Shown one piece after another: positions 9,930-17,911 of a DNA stretch of 64,000 nucleotides; position 1 is the first letter of the stretch, and every line of letters starts with the position of its first letter. A program made the position numbers and the translations under genes. The stretch lies in the NCBI GenBank assembly GCA_020523885.1, contig JAJAPY010000013.1:1-64000 (forward strand), in the 5' to 3' direction. Origin of the DNA: Candidatus Liberimonas magnetica. Lineage in GTDB: Bacteria; Elusimicrobiota; Endomicrobiia; Endomicrobiales; JAFGIL01. Under the pieces are notes generated by a model that was given only the letters and a program-made list of their open reading frames with translations, ran no database searches and was not told where the DNA came from.

Positions 9930-9982
9930 TCGAGTCGCTATCGCTGTCCTGCACGTAGGATATTATGGCGCTCGATTTTTTT
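9930..9982 (+). terminator. Hairpin plus T-run after the tRNA-like RNA
   Basis: TCGAGTCGCTAT pairs with ATGGCGCTCGA (one bulge), then seven T. It would end the RNA begun at 9716, or act as an attenuator before the small ORF at 10011. Confidence 0.65.
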
Positions 9983-10010
9983 ATTTGTAACAAAAGGAGG
10001 TGAGAAGGCA

Positions 10011-10151
10011 ATGAGTCAAAAGAAACCAGAAACAAGACTTGAGTTTCGTTCAGCTGTATCCGGGCGTTTTGTCAAAGATACTTATGGTAAACAACACCCT
10101 AAAACAACCGAACGTGAAAGAGTCCCACTCCCAGGCAAAGGAAGAAAATAG
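10011..10151 (+). CDS. 46-residue basic protein with an SAVSGRFV core
   Basis: ATG 10011 follows a strong AAAGGAGGTGAG ribosome-binding site. The peptide begins MSQKKPETRLEFRSAVSGRF and continues to VKDTYGKQHPKTTERERV. Tiny proteins with an S-A-x-S-G-R-F/Y-V ... H-P-x-T-T pattern are widespread on phages and plasmids, with no firm function that I know. The strong ribosome-binding site and family-like pattern argue that it is real in spite of its size. It lies between two terminator hairpins, so its transcript may be attenuated. Confidence 0.7.
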   Translation: MSQKKPETRLEFRSAVSGRFVKDTYGKQHPKTTERERVPLPGKGRK

Positions 10152-10384
10152 TTAGTTCTCTATGAGGTGGTCATCTTGCATATAACTATTATTAGTGTTG
10201 AAAGGTCGCCACATCCTTTGTAGATCGTACCCTGTGTCCTTATACATTAGGCATGGGGTACGATTATCTAGGGATTGTTTGAAAAGGAGGTTGTAAAAGA
10301 GTATAATCAGCCTATGGGGAATCTAGGGGTGGAATACATATTTAATAGAAGACTATGCCGTTTTCCTGGTGTGGTCTTTTTTGT
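10152..10384 (+). promoter_or_regulatory. Structured non-coding stretch ending in a terminator
   Basis: No gene of size is seen. A hairpin pairs ATCGTACCC (10224-10232) with GGGTACGAT (10256-10264). GAGGTGG near 10165 may pair with CCACATCC near 10209. A terminator closes it: AAGACTATGCC pairs over 11 positions (with GU pairs) with GGTGTGGTCTT at 10349-10378, then TTTTTTG. Possible structured RNA or a 3' untranslated region of the small ORF. Confidence 0.5.
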
Positions 10385-10494
10385 TTGTATGAGATGGAAT
10401 TGGATAGTTGATACATTATGACTTAAAAAAGACTTAAAAAGTAGAAATCTGCGAAGGTTAATACAATAAAATCTACAAAAAAAGGGGTAATTAG

Positions 10495-11346
10495 ATGAAA
10501 AAAATATCATTTTTAATTATTGTTTCTTTGTTATCATTTTTTGCTTGCAATAGAAACATCAATCCAGAAAAGATTCATAGTGATGAGAAAACATCTACTT
10601 ATACATACAAAGATTCTGGCAAATTAGTAACCGGAACAGTATTATATTACGAAACAGACAAAGAGACAAGAAAAAGATATAAAGACGAAGTAGTAGCTAT
10701 TAAAAATGGTTTGAGAGTTAGTGTATGTAAATACTTTCCTAATGGCAAAGTTTCAAATGAGTGGTCTTTTAAAGACGGATTAGTTGATGGTGTAGCTAAG
10801 GCATATTGGGAGGATGGGAAATTATCAGCTTTAACTGAATGGAAAAATGATGAACTAAATGGCGTGTCAAAATCATATAGACAGAATGGTGAACAAGAAA
10901 AAGAAGAAGTTTTTGCGAATGGAGAATTAATACAAGAATATTTGTTCGACGAAAACGGCAATAAAATCATACCACCTATCGAAAAAATAGAGTTGGTTGC
11001 CATTGCCACAGGTTTTTATCCCTATTATGGGCAGCTACCATACACTCCTATCGTTATTATGAAATTCAAAAATATTGATAAAATACCTTTTACTGAAAAG
11101 ATTAAATTTACTGCAACATTCATTTCAAATGGTGAAGAACTGGGAAATGATGTGGAATATTTTGGTGGCGCTGCACCTCTTCAGCCAGGGATTATGAAAC
11201 AGATTAGTTTGCAATGCAATAGAGGATATAATAACCATGCTGTAGTCCTAGAAGCAAATGTTGAGTGTTTAATATATGCTGACAATAAGAAATATAAATC
11301 AATAAAGATCGAAACAAAAGTGCTTAATTCAAGTCTCATACAATAA
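10495..11346 (+). CDS. Lipoprotein-like protein with MORN-variant (YwqK-like) repeats
   Basis: A 283-residue protein with an AAGGGG site before ATG 10495. The N-terminus KKISFLIIVSLLSFFACN is a lipoprotein-type signal, although the residues before Cys are atypical. Residues about 75-155 contain repeats of the toxin/antitoxin YwqK-type MORN variant: YFPNGKVSNEWSFKDGLVDG, YWEDGKLSALTEWKNDELNG and YRQNGEQEKEEVFANGELIQ. The C-terminal 120 residues form a beta-rich domain I do not recognise. It starts the surface-protein cargo block of the element. It probably sits on the inner face of the outer membrane or in the periplasm. Function unknown. Confidence 0.75.
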   Translation: MKKISFLIIVSLLSFFACNRNINPEKIHSDEKTSTYTYKDSGKLVTGTVLYYETDKETRKRYKDEVVAIKNGLRVSVCKYFPNGKVSNEWSFKDGLVDGVAKAYWEDGKLSALTEWKNDELNGVSKSYRQNGEQEKEEVFANGELIQEYLFDENGNKIIPPIEKIELVAIATGFYPYYGQLPYTPIVIMKFKNIDKIPFTEKIKFTATFISNGEELGNDVEYFGGAAPLQPGIMKQISLQCNRGYNNHAVVLEANVECLIYADNKKYKSIKIETKVLNSSLIQ

Positions 11347-11391
11347 GTAATGATATTTACACGCTTGTAACTGAAGTTATTCTTAAAGCTT

Positions 11392-11886
11392 ATGAATAAA
11401 TATAGAACTATAATCATGATGCCTATTGTTTTTGTGTTGATTACAGGATGTGATTCATTTAATCAAGAGATTCGTTTCGCTGAAGAATGGAATGATAATC
11501 CTAAAATTATGTTAGAAAATGCGAAACGAACACTTGCACTAAATAGGATTACAAAAATAATTGAGGTTGGGGGTGTAAGTACTGATATGACTGCAATTGA
11601 ATTTGGAATCATTATCCCTTATCCCAAAGAAACATTGGGCAGAATTAACGTCAATTTTGTTTACATTGACAAAAATAAGAATACAAGGACAACTTTGAGT
11701 GACGATGGAACCAGGTACTTTGTTGGGCCTGAGGGTGAATACTTCGATGTCAAAGACCCAGTTTCTGATATTGGATATTTTAGAGTAGTTTTCCCTATAT
11801 ATAATCCTCTCAAGAGAGGTGATTATTATGTGTGTGCAGAATTCAATGGCAAAGTACTATCCGAAGGCAATTTTACTATAAACTAA
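11392..11886 (+). CDS. Small lipoprotein of unknown function
   Basis: A 164-residue protein with a good lipobox: hydrophobic stretch then LITGC at about residue 19. The mature part is beta-rich and looks like an immunoglobulin-like periplasmic domain (segments such as GRINVNFVYIDKNKN and GDYYVCAEFNGK). No clear ribosome-binding site; it follows the MORN lipoprotein by 45 bp and is probably co-transcribed. No family recognised. Confidence 0.6.
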   Translation: MNKYRTIIMMPIVFVLITGCDSFNQEIRFAEEWNDNPKIMLENAKRTLALNRITKIIEVGGVSTDMTAIEFGIIIPYPKETLGRINVNFVYIDKNKNTRTTLSDDGTRYFVGPEGEYFDVKDPVSDIGYFRVVFPIYNPLKRGDYYVCAEFNGKVLSEGNFTIN

Positions 11887-11929
11887 ATTCAGTATTGACA
11901 TATATACATATAATTTAGGAGAGCATTTT

Positions 11930-12343
11930 ATGGAAATTAAGATAACTGAAATATTAGTAACTATAATAACAGGTATTATTGGGTTACTTATTGGAGTCAA
12001 ACTCGAACGTAATAAAAGATTGCTAGAAATGAAAAAAGAACTATATACAGCATTCCTTGATATAAACGCAGAATATGTATATCATAAGGAAGACAATCTG
12101 CTGAATGAAAAATATACAAAAGTATGCGACAAATTGTGCATTTATGGAGCTAAGGAAGTCTTAGAACTTATATCATTAATTCATGAGAAGAATCATGAAA
12201 ATACAGAATATCAAAATACAGAAAAAGGAAAACATGAATATGCAAAACTGGTAAATGTTATGCGAAAAGATGTGAATACTTCAGGAGTTGAGACAAGAAC
12301 AATTTTAAACATTTTGGAATATTTCTCTACTAAAAGCAGTTAA
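11930..12343 (+). CDS. Short membrane-anchored helical protein
   Basis: A 137-residue protein with one N-terminal membrane helix (about 7-25, ILVTIITGIIGLLIGVKL) and a charged helical remainder. A ribosome-binding site AGGAG lies upstream of ATG 11930. The arrangement (membrane helix followed by a basic linker) matches the host gene at 6131-6526. Unknown family. Confidence 0.6.
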   Translation: MEIKITEILVTIITGIIGLLIGVKLERNKRLLEMKKELYTAFLDINAEYVYHKEDNLLNEKYTKVCDKLCIYGAKEVLELISLIHEKNHENTEYQNTEKGKHEYAKLVNVMRKDVNTSGVETRTILNILEYFSTKSS

Positions 12344-12391
12344 AGCAATAGTTCGCGTCATATTCTATATTATGCCCTAATAGGATAAAAC

Positions 12392-13924
12392 ATGAAAAAA
12401 CTGTTTATATTAATTAGTTTTAGTATTATTTTCTCAATAAATGCTTTTGCCGATATGACCGTCTATTTTATTGACGTTGGTCAAGGAGATTCCGAGTTTA
12501 TTGTTCTACCAAATAGCAAAACAGTTCTTATTGACGGCGGCCCTTCCAGTTCAAACTCATCTAATTTAGCGACCTTTCTCAATTCAAAAAATATAACCAC
12601 TATAGATTATATTGTTTTAACACACCCACATGACGATCATCATAAAGGGCTTCAATGGGTATTCGATAATTGCCAGGTAAACAATTTCTATGACACAAAG
12701 ATGAACAATAGTGGGGCAACTGGTGATGAAACAACACGTGCAAAGGCAGCGAGTGAGCCTGGATGCACTATTGTCTATCCTACAGCTAATGATCTCCTTG
12801 TTTGGGATTCAAGCGTAACGGTTAAAGTTTTGTATGCCTGCCCTAATGCAACTTCCAGCTCGGATGGTACTACGATAAATCAAAACTCTATTGTCCTAAA
12901 AATGACTTATAATGGTGAATCAATATTATTTGCCGGAGATATAGACACAAATGTTGAGGCGACCCTTGTTTCTACTTATGGCAATAATCTATCTGCTAAG
13001 GTGCTCAAAGTTCCTCATCATGGCAGTGCTTATGGCTCAAGTACTGCATTCTTAGATAAGGTGAAGCCTACGCGAGCATATATTGAAGTAGGTGCAAATA
13101 ATTCCTATGGACATCCAGATTCAGGAACAGTAGGTAGATTACAAACAGCAGGTGCAATTGTGTACAGGACAGATACTGCTGGAACAATGTCATATACAAT
13201 TAGCTCTACTACCTCTGTTGATATAACAGCTCCAAGTATTCCGTCAGGATTGTCTGCCGTTGTCGTTTCATCTACAGTAATCAATCTCACCTGGACTGCT
13301 TCAACTGATAATATAGCTATTGCAGGATACCAAATAAGGCGAGGAGGAATTTTTCTGTCTTCTACAACCAGTATAAGTTATACCGACACAGGACTTTCAC
13401 CTTCAACTTTGTATAGTTATATAGCTAAAGCCTATGATGGAGCAGGGAACATTAGCACGCAGTCAAACACTGCAACAGCAACTACAAATTCAGCACCTTC
13501 TGCAGGTGATACTACTCCCCCGAGTCTACCATCAAATCTTTCGGCTACTGTTATTTCGTCATGTACGATAAATCTTACATGGATAACCTCAACGGACAAT
13601 GTAGGTGTTGTCGGATATCAGATTTTTAGAAATAATATGTTTATATCTTCAAGCACTGCTACAAGCTATTCAGATATAGGATTAAATTCGTCTACGCTAT
13701 ATTCCTATACTGTTGCTGCATATGATTCTGCCGGGAATCATAGCTCTAAGTCTACGAGTACAAGTGCAACGACAAACAGTGCTCCCACTGCTTCATCTCA
13801 AAATGTTGTAAAACCGCCTGATCCAGGGGATTTTGTAGGGTCTCCGCAAATAAACTTTGGAGGAACTTCTTCTATCAAGAAGAAAATAAAGGAATTAAAG
13901 AAATACAAAGATGCTCTCAAATAA
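12392..13924 (+). CDS. Secreted ComEC-like metallo-beta-lactamase with two fibronectin type III domains
   Basis: A 510-residue protein with a signal peptide (residues 1-20, cleavage after AFA). The MBL domain (about 21-270) is of the ComEC/Rec2 type: VYFIDVGQGDSEFIVLPNSK, LIDGGP, the metal motif THPHDDHH, GDID and VPHHGSAYGSS. Two FN3 domains follow (about 275-360 and 375-460), each with DNVG/DNIA and a tyrosine-rich strand, then a Pro/Gly linker and a basic tail rich in Lys. Free-standing MBLs of this class are thought to hydrolyse phosphodiesters such as DNA. An exported copy could act on extracellular DNA; that is inference. The carrying element destroys the host comEC, whose C-terminal domain belongs to the same superfamily. 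Its last 14 bases overlap the next gene. Confidence 0.85.
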   Translation: MKKLFILISFSIIFSINAFADMTVYFIDVGQGDSEFIVLPNSKTVLIDGGPSSSNSSNLATFLNSKNITTIDYIVLTHPHDDHHKGLQWVFDNCQVNNFYDTKMNNSGATGDETTRAKAASEPGCTIVYPTANDLLVWDSSVTVKVLYACPNATSSSDGTTINQNSIVLKMTYNGESILFAGDIDTNVEATLVSTYGNNLSAKVLKVPHHGSAYGSSTAFLDKVKPTRAYIEVGANNSYGHPDSGTVGRLQTAGAIVYRTDTAGTMSYTISSTTSVDITAPSIPSGLSAVVVSSTVINLTWTASTDNIAIAGYQIRRGGIFLSSTTSISYTDTGLSPSTLYSYIAKAYDGAGNISTQSNTATATTNSAPSAGDTTPPSLPSNLSATVISSCTINLTWITSTDNVGVVGYQIFRNNMFISSSTATSYSDIGLNSSTLYSYTVAAYDSAGNHSSKSTSTSATTNSAPTASSQNVVKPPDPGDFVGSPQINFGGTSSIKKKIKELKKYKDALK

Positions 13925-14363
13925 AATAAAATTAATTTCAGTTTGTTTACTATTATTATTTGTTGCCATTAACCTAAACGCTGAACCTTCTAAAAAGTTT
14001 GGAGTAGTGTTAGGCGACCCATGGCTTGGCTTGAGATATGATATAAAAGACAATATTGGAACAGAAATAAGGTATACTCTTGACCCTGAAATTAAGGTGT
14101 TATATCTTCGTGGCGATATTAAACTATATAAACGAATATTCTGCGGTTTGGAATATGGGCTAATATCGTTTGACTATGAAGGCATTTCAGGAACTGGCTA
14201 TACCTTAACTCCAATTTTTATCGGGTATAAGATGCCTATTAATAAAAGAATATCATTCTTGTTTGATTTAGGAATAAGTTATATAAAATTATCCTCTGAT
14301 GGTGATTCATTGGGGGGATTTGAATTTCCAATAAATGCTTGGATAGCGATTAATTTATTCTAG
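13911..14363 (+). CDS. Small outer-membrane beta-barrel protein
   Basis: A 150-residue protein with a signal peptide (LISVCLLLLFVAINLNA) and alternating hydrophobic/polar strands typical of an eight-strand barrel (GLRYDIKDNIGTEIRYTL, RIFCGLEYGLISFDYEG), ending in a C-terminal aromatic, INLF. It overlaps the secreted MBL gene by 14 bases, so translation is probably coupled and the two may act together at the surface. No specific family recognised. Confidence 0.65.
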   Translation: MLSNKIKLISVCLLLLFVAINLNAEPSKKFGVVLGDPWLGLRYDIKDNIGTEIRYTLDPEIKVLYLRGDIKLYKRIFCGLEYGLISFDYEGISGTGYTLTPIFIGYKMPINKRISFLFDLGISYIKLSSDGDSLGGFEFPINAWIAINLF

Positions 14364-14365
14364 AT

Positions 14366-14425
14366 ATAGGAAGCAAGGTATATAGGACTGATACTGGCGG
14401 GACTATGGAATACGTGATACCCTAG
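14366..14425 (+). pseudogene. Remnant of a second ComEC-like MBL C-terminus
   Basis: A stop-closed frame encodes GSKVYRTDTGGTMEYVIP. It matches the end of the MBL domain in the upstream gene, which reads AIVYRTDTAGTMSYTI. This looks like the last 18 codons of a lost tandem copy, and implies that the MBL gene was once duplicated here. Confidence 0.65.
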
Positions 14426-14444
14426 AGAATTTAGAAGAGGCAAT

Positions 14445-14987
14445 GTGAGAGAGGAACTTCAGAAATTAATAGATTCGAGTAATTACTCGGATGATTACGA
14501 TTTATATAGGACTCTTTGGATTGCAAAAAATTTACATAAAGGTAGATTTGAACTTGCGCTCAAACATCAAAAAGATGCAGAAAAAGAAGTGAAAACTGAA
14601 GAAGAGTTGTTAGAGTATTGTGATGATATACATTACTATGCTTACCAAGAAAGTCATTTTATTTGGCATTTTTGTCTTTGGCGACTACAAGCTGTTCTTG
14701 AAGGTATTATATCTGTAAAATATCTTCAATCAAAAAATGTAATACATGGTCTCACGAATAAATTAAAAACCATGTTGGAAATGGGTTATACAATTGACCC
14801 TGTTGATAATAATCAATTATTGGAATGGTCTAAATTAAGGAATCAATTGTCTCATTCTCCACCCTCATCTCATAGTCCAGGTCCGCTAGAGGAAAGCGAT
14901 TTAGATGAATATTATGCACTTTGCAAAAGGCTATGTGAAAATTGGGATATCCAATTTACTAAAGTCCATAATAAGCGAAAAACATAG
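14445..14987 (+). CDS. HEPN-like domain protein
   Basis: A 180-residue helical protein starting at GTG 14445 after AGAAGAGG. Near residue 130 is LRNQLSH, which fits the Rx4-6H (R-N-x-x-x-H) catalytic motif of HEPN domains, typical metal-independent RNases or toxin components. The rest is alpha-helical with aromatic residues (HYYAYQESHFIWHFCLWRLQ). No nucleotidyltransferase or antitoxin partner is adjacent, so it could be a solitary HEPN protein or just a structural relative. Function inferred only from the motif. Confidence 0.55.
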   Translation: MREELQKLIDSSNYSDDYDLYRTLWIAKNLHKGRFELALKHQKDAEKEVKTEEELLEYCDDIHYYAYQESHFIWHFCLWRLQAVLEGIISVKYLQSKNVIHGLTNKLKTMLEMGYTIDPVDNNQLLEWSKLRNQLSHSPPSSHSPGPLEESDLDEYYALCKRLCENWDIQFTKVHNKRKT

Positions 14988-15069
14988 TTGGGGGATTCTA
15001 AGAACTGTAGTTTAGAACCCATTTGCATAAGCGCCAACTCTTGACCACACTCATAAAGAAGGAAAATAT

Positions 15070-15834
15070 CTGAAAAAAAGTATATTTTGTTTAATGATAT
15101 TGTGTTTATATTTAGGAATAGCACATGCTTCTGATAAACTATCATTGGAGTACGGCATAGTCTCAAGATATATGTGTCTTTATCAGCCGGTTTTGGTTTC
15201 AAACTCCGCTTTATTCCTGCGATCAGATACAAGCTCTTTCAGGGAAAACAACATCTTTAACCAGTTCAGGGTAAAATATAGAATTAGTGAAGATATTTTT
15301 ATACAAGCAGGCATAATATCGCCTATTCAAATAAGTGATGACATATACACAGGAGATTTTAATTATAGCGTTCTCACATCTCCACAGGTAAATTATAGGC
15401 GCACTTATAAAAGAGTACTGTCTACTGACCTAAAAGGCTATCAGTTGTATGTTAAAGATGAGTTGGTGGAAAACGGGTTTTTATACGGCGGGATAAATTA
15501 TTATGACATTAATTTTAAAGAAGCTGTGTCAAAAAGCCTTTTAAATCTAAATACAAACCAAAACCAGGTAATTTATGATATTAATAATACATATAATATA
15601 TCAGGGGCAAATATTGTGATGGGGGTTGAATACAGGCAGTATGTTTATAAGGGATTGTATGCAGCCGGAGGACTTGAAATTAATACTGATTTAACAAGAA
15701 TGTTTGATTTCACTAAATTTACAGGTGTAACATTAGGCGAAACTACAGACGGGTCCGATTTAACAACAGAGGCAGGAAGGGCAGGCATTGCAGCAAGTTT
15801 TAATATAAACTTGGTGATTGGCTATGAGTTCTAA
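15070..15834 (+). CDS. Outer-membrane beta-barrel-like protein, apparently with a non-ATG start
   Basis: The first ATG (15094) would cut the signal peptide in half. The frame extends upstream to CTG 15070, with AAGGAAAATAT just before it, giving LKKSIFCLMILCLYLGIAHA, a complete signal peptide. I therefore choose 15070 (254 residues). The mature part is rich in Tyr, Asn and alternating strands (YLYGG-type, GVEYRQYVYKGLYAAGGLEI) and ends INLVIGYEF, with terminal Phe typical of outer-membrane barrels. Unknown family. The 3' end overlaps the next gene by 11 bases. Confidence 0.6.
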   Translation: MKKSIFCLMILCLYLGIAHASDKLSLEYGIVSRYMCLYQPVLVSNSALFLRSDTSSFRENNIFNQFRVKYRISEDIFIQAGIISPIQISDDIYTGDFNYSVLTSPQVNYRRTYKRVLSTDLKGYQLYVKDELVENGFLYGGINYYDINFKEAVSKSLLNLNTNQNQVIYDINNTYNISGANIVMGVEYRQYVYKGLYAAGGLEINTDLTRMFDFTKFTGVTLGETTDGSDLTTEAGRAGIAASFNINLVIGYEF

Positions 15835-16288
15835 TTACCCTACGAGAACAGTAAAATGCTTAATATGTGGCAAACGGTTTAAAGGTGTAAATAGTGGCCA
15901 TTTAATAAGTAAACACGGATATAACAGAGAACATCCAGTAGAAGATTATAAGAACGACTATGGCCTTAGAAAAGCTACTTCTGAATATACACGCGGGCTT
16001 ATTGGGAAACTCAAAATTGGAAATAAATACTGGGTTGGAAGAAAGCATAAACGATCCACAAAATTAAAATTAAGATTAGTCCACTTAGGGGTTAAAGAAA
16101 AAGAAGGAATCGGAAAAATTATCAGTAGGGCAAGGATTGGCAATAAGAACGCATTAGGTTATAAGCATACTAAAGCGTTTAAGAAATGGATTTCTGCATT
16201 AAACAAAAAGCTTTGGGCTGAAAACAGGGGAAAATACGGGCAAATAGGGCAAGGTGGGAACAAAAAAGCTTTATTTGTGTCTGAATAA
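15824..16288 (+). CDS. Zinc-finger protein with NUMOD3-like motifs
   Basis: A 154-residue basic protein. ATG 15824 is chosen over the TTG 6 bases earlier because it overlaps the stop of the barrel gene in a coupling arrangement. The N-terminus has CLICGKRFKGVNSGHLISKH, a C2H2 finger like the Ros/MucR type, followed by an EDYKNDYG stretch also usual there. The rest has two copies of a G-N-K-x-x-x-G-x-K-H-x pattern (GNKYWVGRKHKRSTK and GNKNALGYKHTKAFKKW), which resembles NUMOD3, the DNA-binding module of homing endonucleases. No GIY-YIG or HNH nuclease domain is seen, so it may be a nuclease-less DNA-binding derivative. Confidence 0.6.
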   Translation: MSSNYPTRTVKCLICGKRFKGVNSGHLISKHGYNREHPVEDYKNDYGLRKATSEYTRGLIGKLKIGNKYWVGRKHKRSTKLKLRLVHLGVKEKEGIGKIISRARIGNKNALGYKHTKAFKKWISALNKKLWAENRGKYGQIGQGGNKKALFVSE

Positions 16289-16305
16289 TTGATAAGATTA
16301 AATTT

Positions 16306-16761
16306 ATGAAAAGAATAGCCATTATTTTGTTAAGTTCTATCATATTAATAGGAAACTTAAATGCAGAAGAGAAAGGAGTTAAGCTTTATCTTATCAAGGA
16401 CGTAAAACTGCATATTGATACATCCTGGGACGGGGATAGCGGTAAAATGGAAAAAGAGGTACAATCTATCTTAAAGAAAAGCATACCAGAACTAAAAATA
16501 AATAAAGACAGCAAATATACGCTTGATATCAATATAAAGCGGGCAAATGAGCTTCAAGGAATATTTGCTTGCCAATTCTTTCTACGGCTAATAGGTTTTG
16601 GTTTTGACAAAGACCTCGGTGATAGCCTTTACACGAAAGAATATTGGCAATACTCTTATTTTGGGATGTGTGATAATAAGGGCTGGGACGGCCTTATTAA
16701 TGATATATTAACTGATGGCATTAAGGATTTGGCTGTTAAACGGTATAGCAGAGAGAAATAG
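16306..16761 (+). CDS. Secreted protein of unknown function
   Basis: A 151-residue protein with a signal peptide ending LIGNLNA. The mature part has a central hydrophobic, aromatic stretch (IFACQFFLRLIGFGFD) and conserved-looking Trp and Tyr, consistent with a small periplasmic or outer-membrane-associated domain. It is 18 bp after the zinc-finger gene. No family recognised. Confidence 0.5.
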   Translation: MKRIAIILLSSIILIGNLNAEEKGVKLYLIKDVKLHIDTSWDGDSGKMEKEVQSILKKSIPELKINKDSKYTLDINIKRANELQGIFACQFFLRLIGFGFDKDLGDSLYTKEYWQYSYFGMCDNKGWDGLINDILTDGIKDLAVKRYSREK

Positions 16762-16781
16762 AATAAGATGGAGGTTAAATC

Positions 16782-17552
16782 ATGCCAAATGCAAATGATG
16801 CGAAAGACTATTTTAATAGGGGTATTGCATATCACGGCAAAGGAAACTACGATAAAGCAATTAAGATGTTTGAGAAAGCGGTAAGTATCAAACCAGAGTA
16901 TGTGCCAGCCTATAGCATTATGGGCCTTGCTTATGATAAAAAAGGAAACTACGATAAAACAATTGAGATGTGTAAGAGAGCGGTAAGTATCGATCCAAAG
17001 CTTGCAGAAGGCTATAACCTTATGGGTGGAGCATATTACAAAAAAGGAAACTACGATAAAACAATTGAGATGTGTAAGAGAGCGGTAAGTATCAAACCAG
17101 ACTATGCGGCAGCCTATAGCTTTATGGGTATTGCATATGATGAAAAAGGAAACCCTGACAAAGCAATTAAGATGTTTAAGAAAGCGTTAAGTATCAATCC
17201 AAAGGATGCGATAATCTATAAAAGTATGGGCATTGCATATGATAAAAAAGAAAACTACAAAAAAGCAATTAAGATGTTTGAGAAAGCGGTAAGTATCAAT
17301 CCGGAGTTTGTGGAAGCCTATATCAATATGGGTGCTACATATGTTCACAAAGGAAACTACAAAAAAGCAATTAAGATGTTTGAGAAAGCGGTAAGTATCA
17401 AACCAGAGTATGCGGAAGCCTATAGCCTTATGGGGATTGTATATGATGAAAAAGGAAACCCCGACAAAGCAATTAAGATGTATAAGAAAGCTGCCAGACT
17501 TGGAAATAAGTTTTCACAAAAATATTTAAAAAAGCAGGGAATAGATTGGTAA
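16782..17552 (+). CDS. Tetratricopeptide-repeat protein, seven repeats
   Basis: A 256-residue protein built almost entirely of seven 34-residue TPR units (consensus AYxxMGxAYDxKGNYxKAIKMFEKAVSIxP), preceded by GGAGG 8 bases before ATG 16782. It has no signal peptide, so it is cytoplasmic. The repeats are very similar at the DNA level with a period of 102 bases, indicating recent internal duplication. TPR superhelices bind partner peptides; the partner is unknown. The final repeat ends in KKAARLGNKFSQKYLKKQG. Confidence 0.85.
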   Translation: MPNANDAKDYFNRGIAYHGKGNYDKAIKMFEKAVSIKPEYVPAYSIMGLAYDKKGNYDKTIEMCKRAVSIDPKLAEGYNLMGGAYYKKGNYDKTIEMCKRAVSIKPDYAAAYSFMGIAYDEKGNPDKAIKMFKKALSINPKDAIIYKSMGIAYDKKENYKKAIKMFEKAVSINPEFVEAYINMGATYVHKGNYKKAIKMFEKAVSIKPEYAEAYSLMGIVYDEKGNPDKAIKMYKKAARLGNKFSQKYLKKQGIDW

Positions 17553-17641
17553 CTGGATTTAATATCTGTTGCTATTCCCCATTTGAAATTTACACCAGTT
17601 AATTGGTATAGCTCTGACAAACATTGATTCATTTGAAAACC

Positions 17642-17893
17642 ATGCTAAAATTTAAAAATGCTAAATCAGCCTATTGGAACCAATACAGTGAAGATGAATC
17701 AGACTTCGATAATGAAGTCCGGAAAGGGATATGGTTCCGTTCAGATGGTTTTAACCCTCTCCCAGAAGCCCCAGAGGGGTACTTTTGGAATCGTGATAGT
17801 GGCGGTCTTCAATTAGGTGGTCTCCAGACAGGAAAAACAATTACCTACCGATTATGGCATAATAAGTTTGGATATATGCCAGGTTCAGAATAA
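17642..17893 (+). CDS. Small protein of unknown function
   Basis: An 83-residue frame; ATG 17642 is preferred because the upstream extension has no start with a ribosome-binding site. It is rich in Trp, Gly and acidic residues (WNQYSEDESDFDNEVRKGIW, GYFWNRDSGGLQLGG) and has no signal peptide. No family recognised; coding status is likely but not sure. Confidence 0.4.
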   Translation: MLKFKNAKSAYWNQYSEDESDFDNEVRKGIWFRSDGFNPLPEAPEGYFWNRDSGGLQLGGLQTGKTITYRLWHNKFGYMPGSE

Positions 17894-17911
17894 AGTATAA
17901 TGGGGTGAATA

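Noticed and set aside
16782-17552. Regular 102-base repeats that could suggest a repeat array
   Set aside because: They are TPR codons in one frame, without spacers; not CRISPR.
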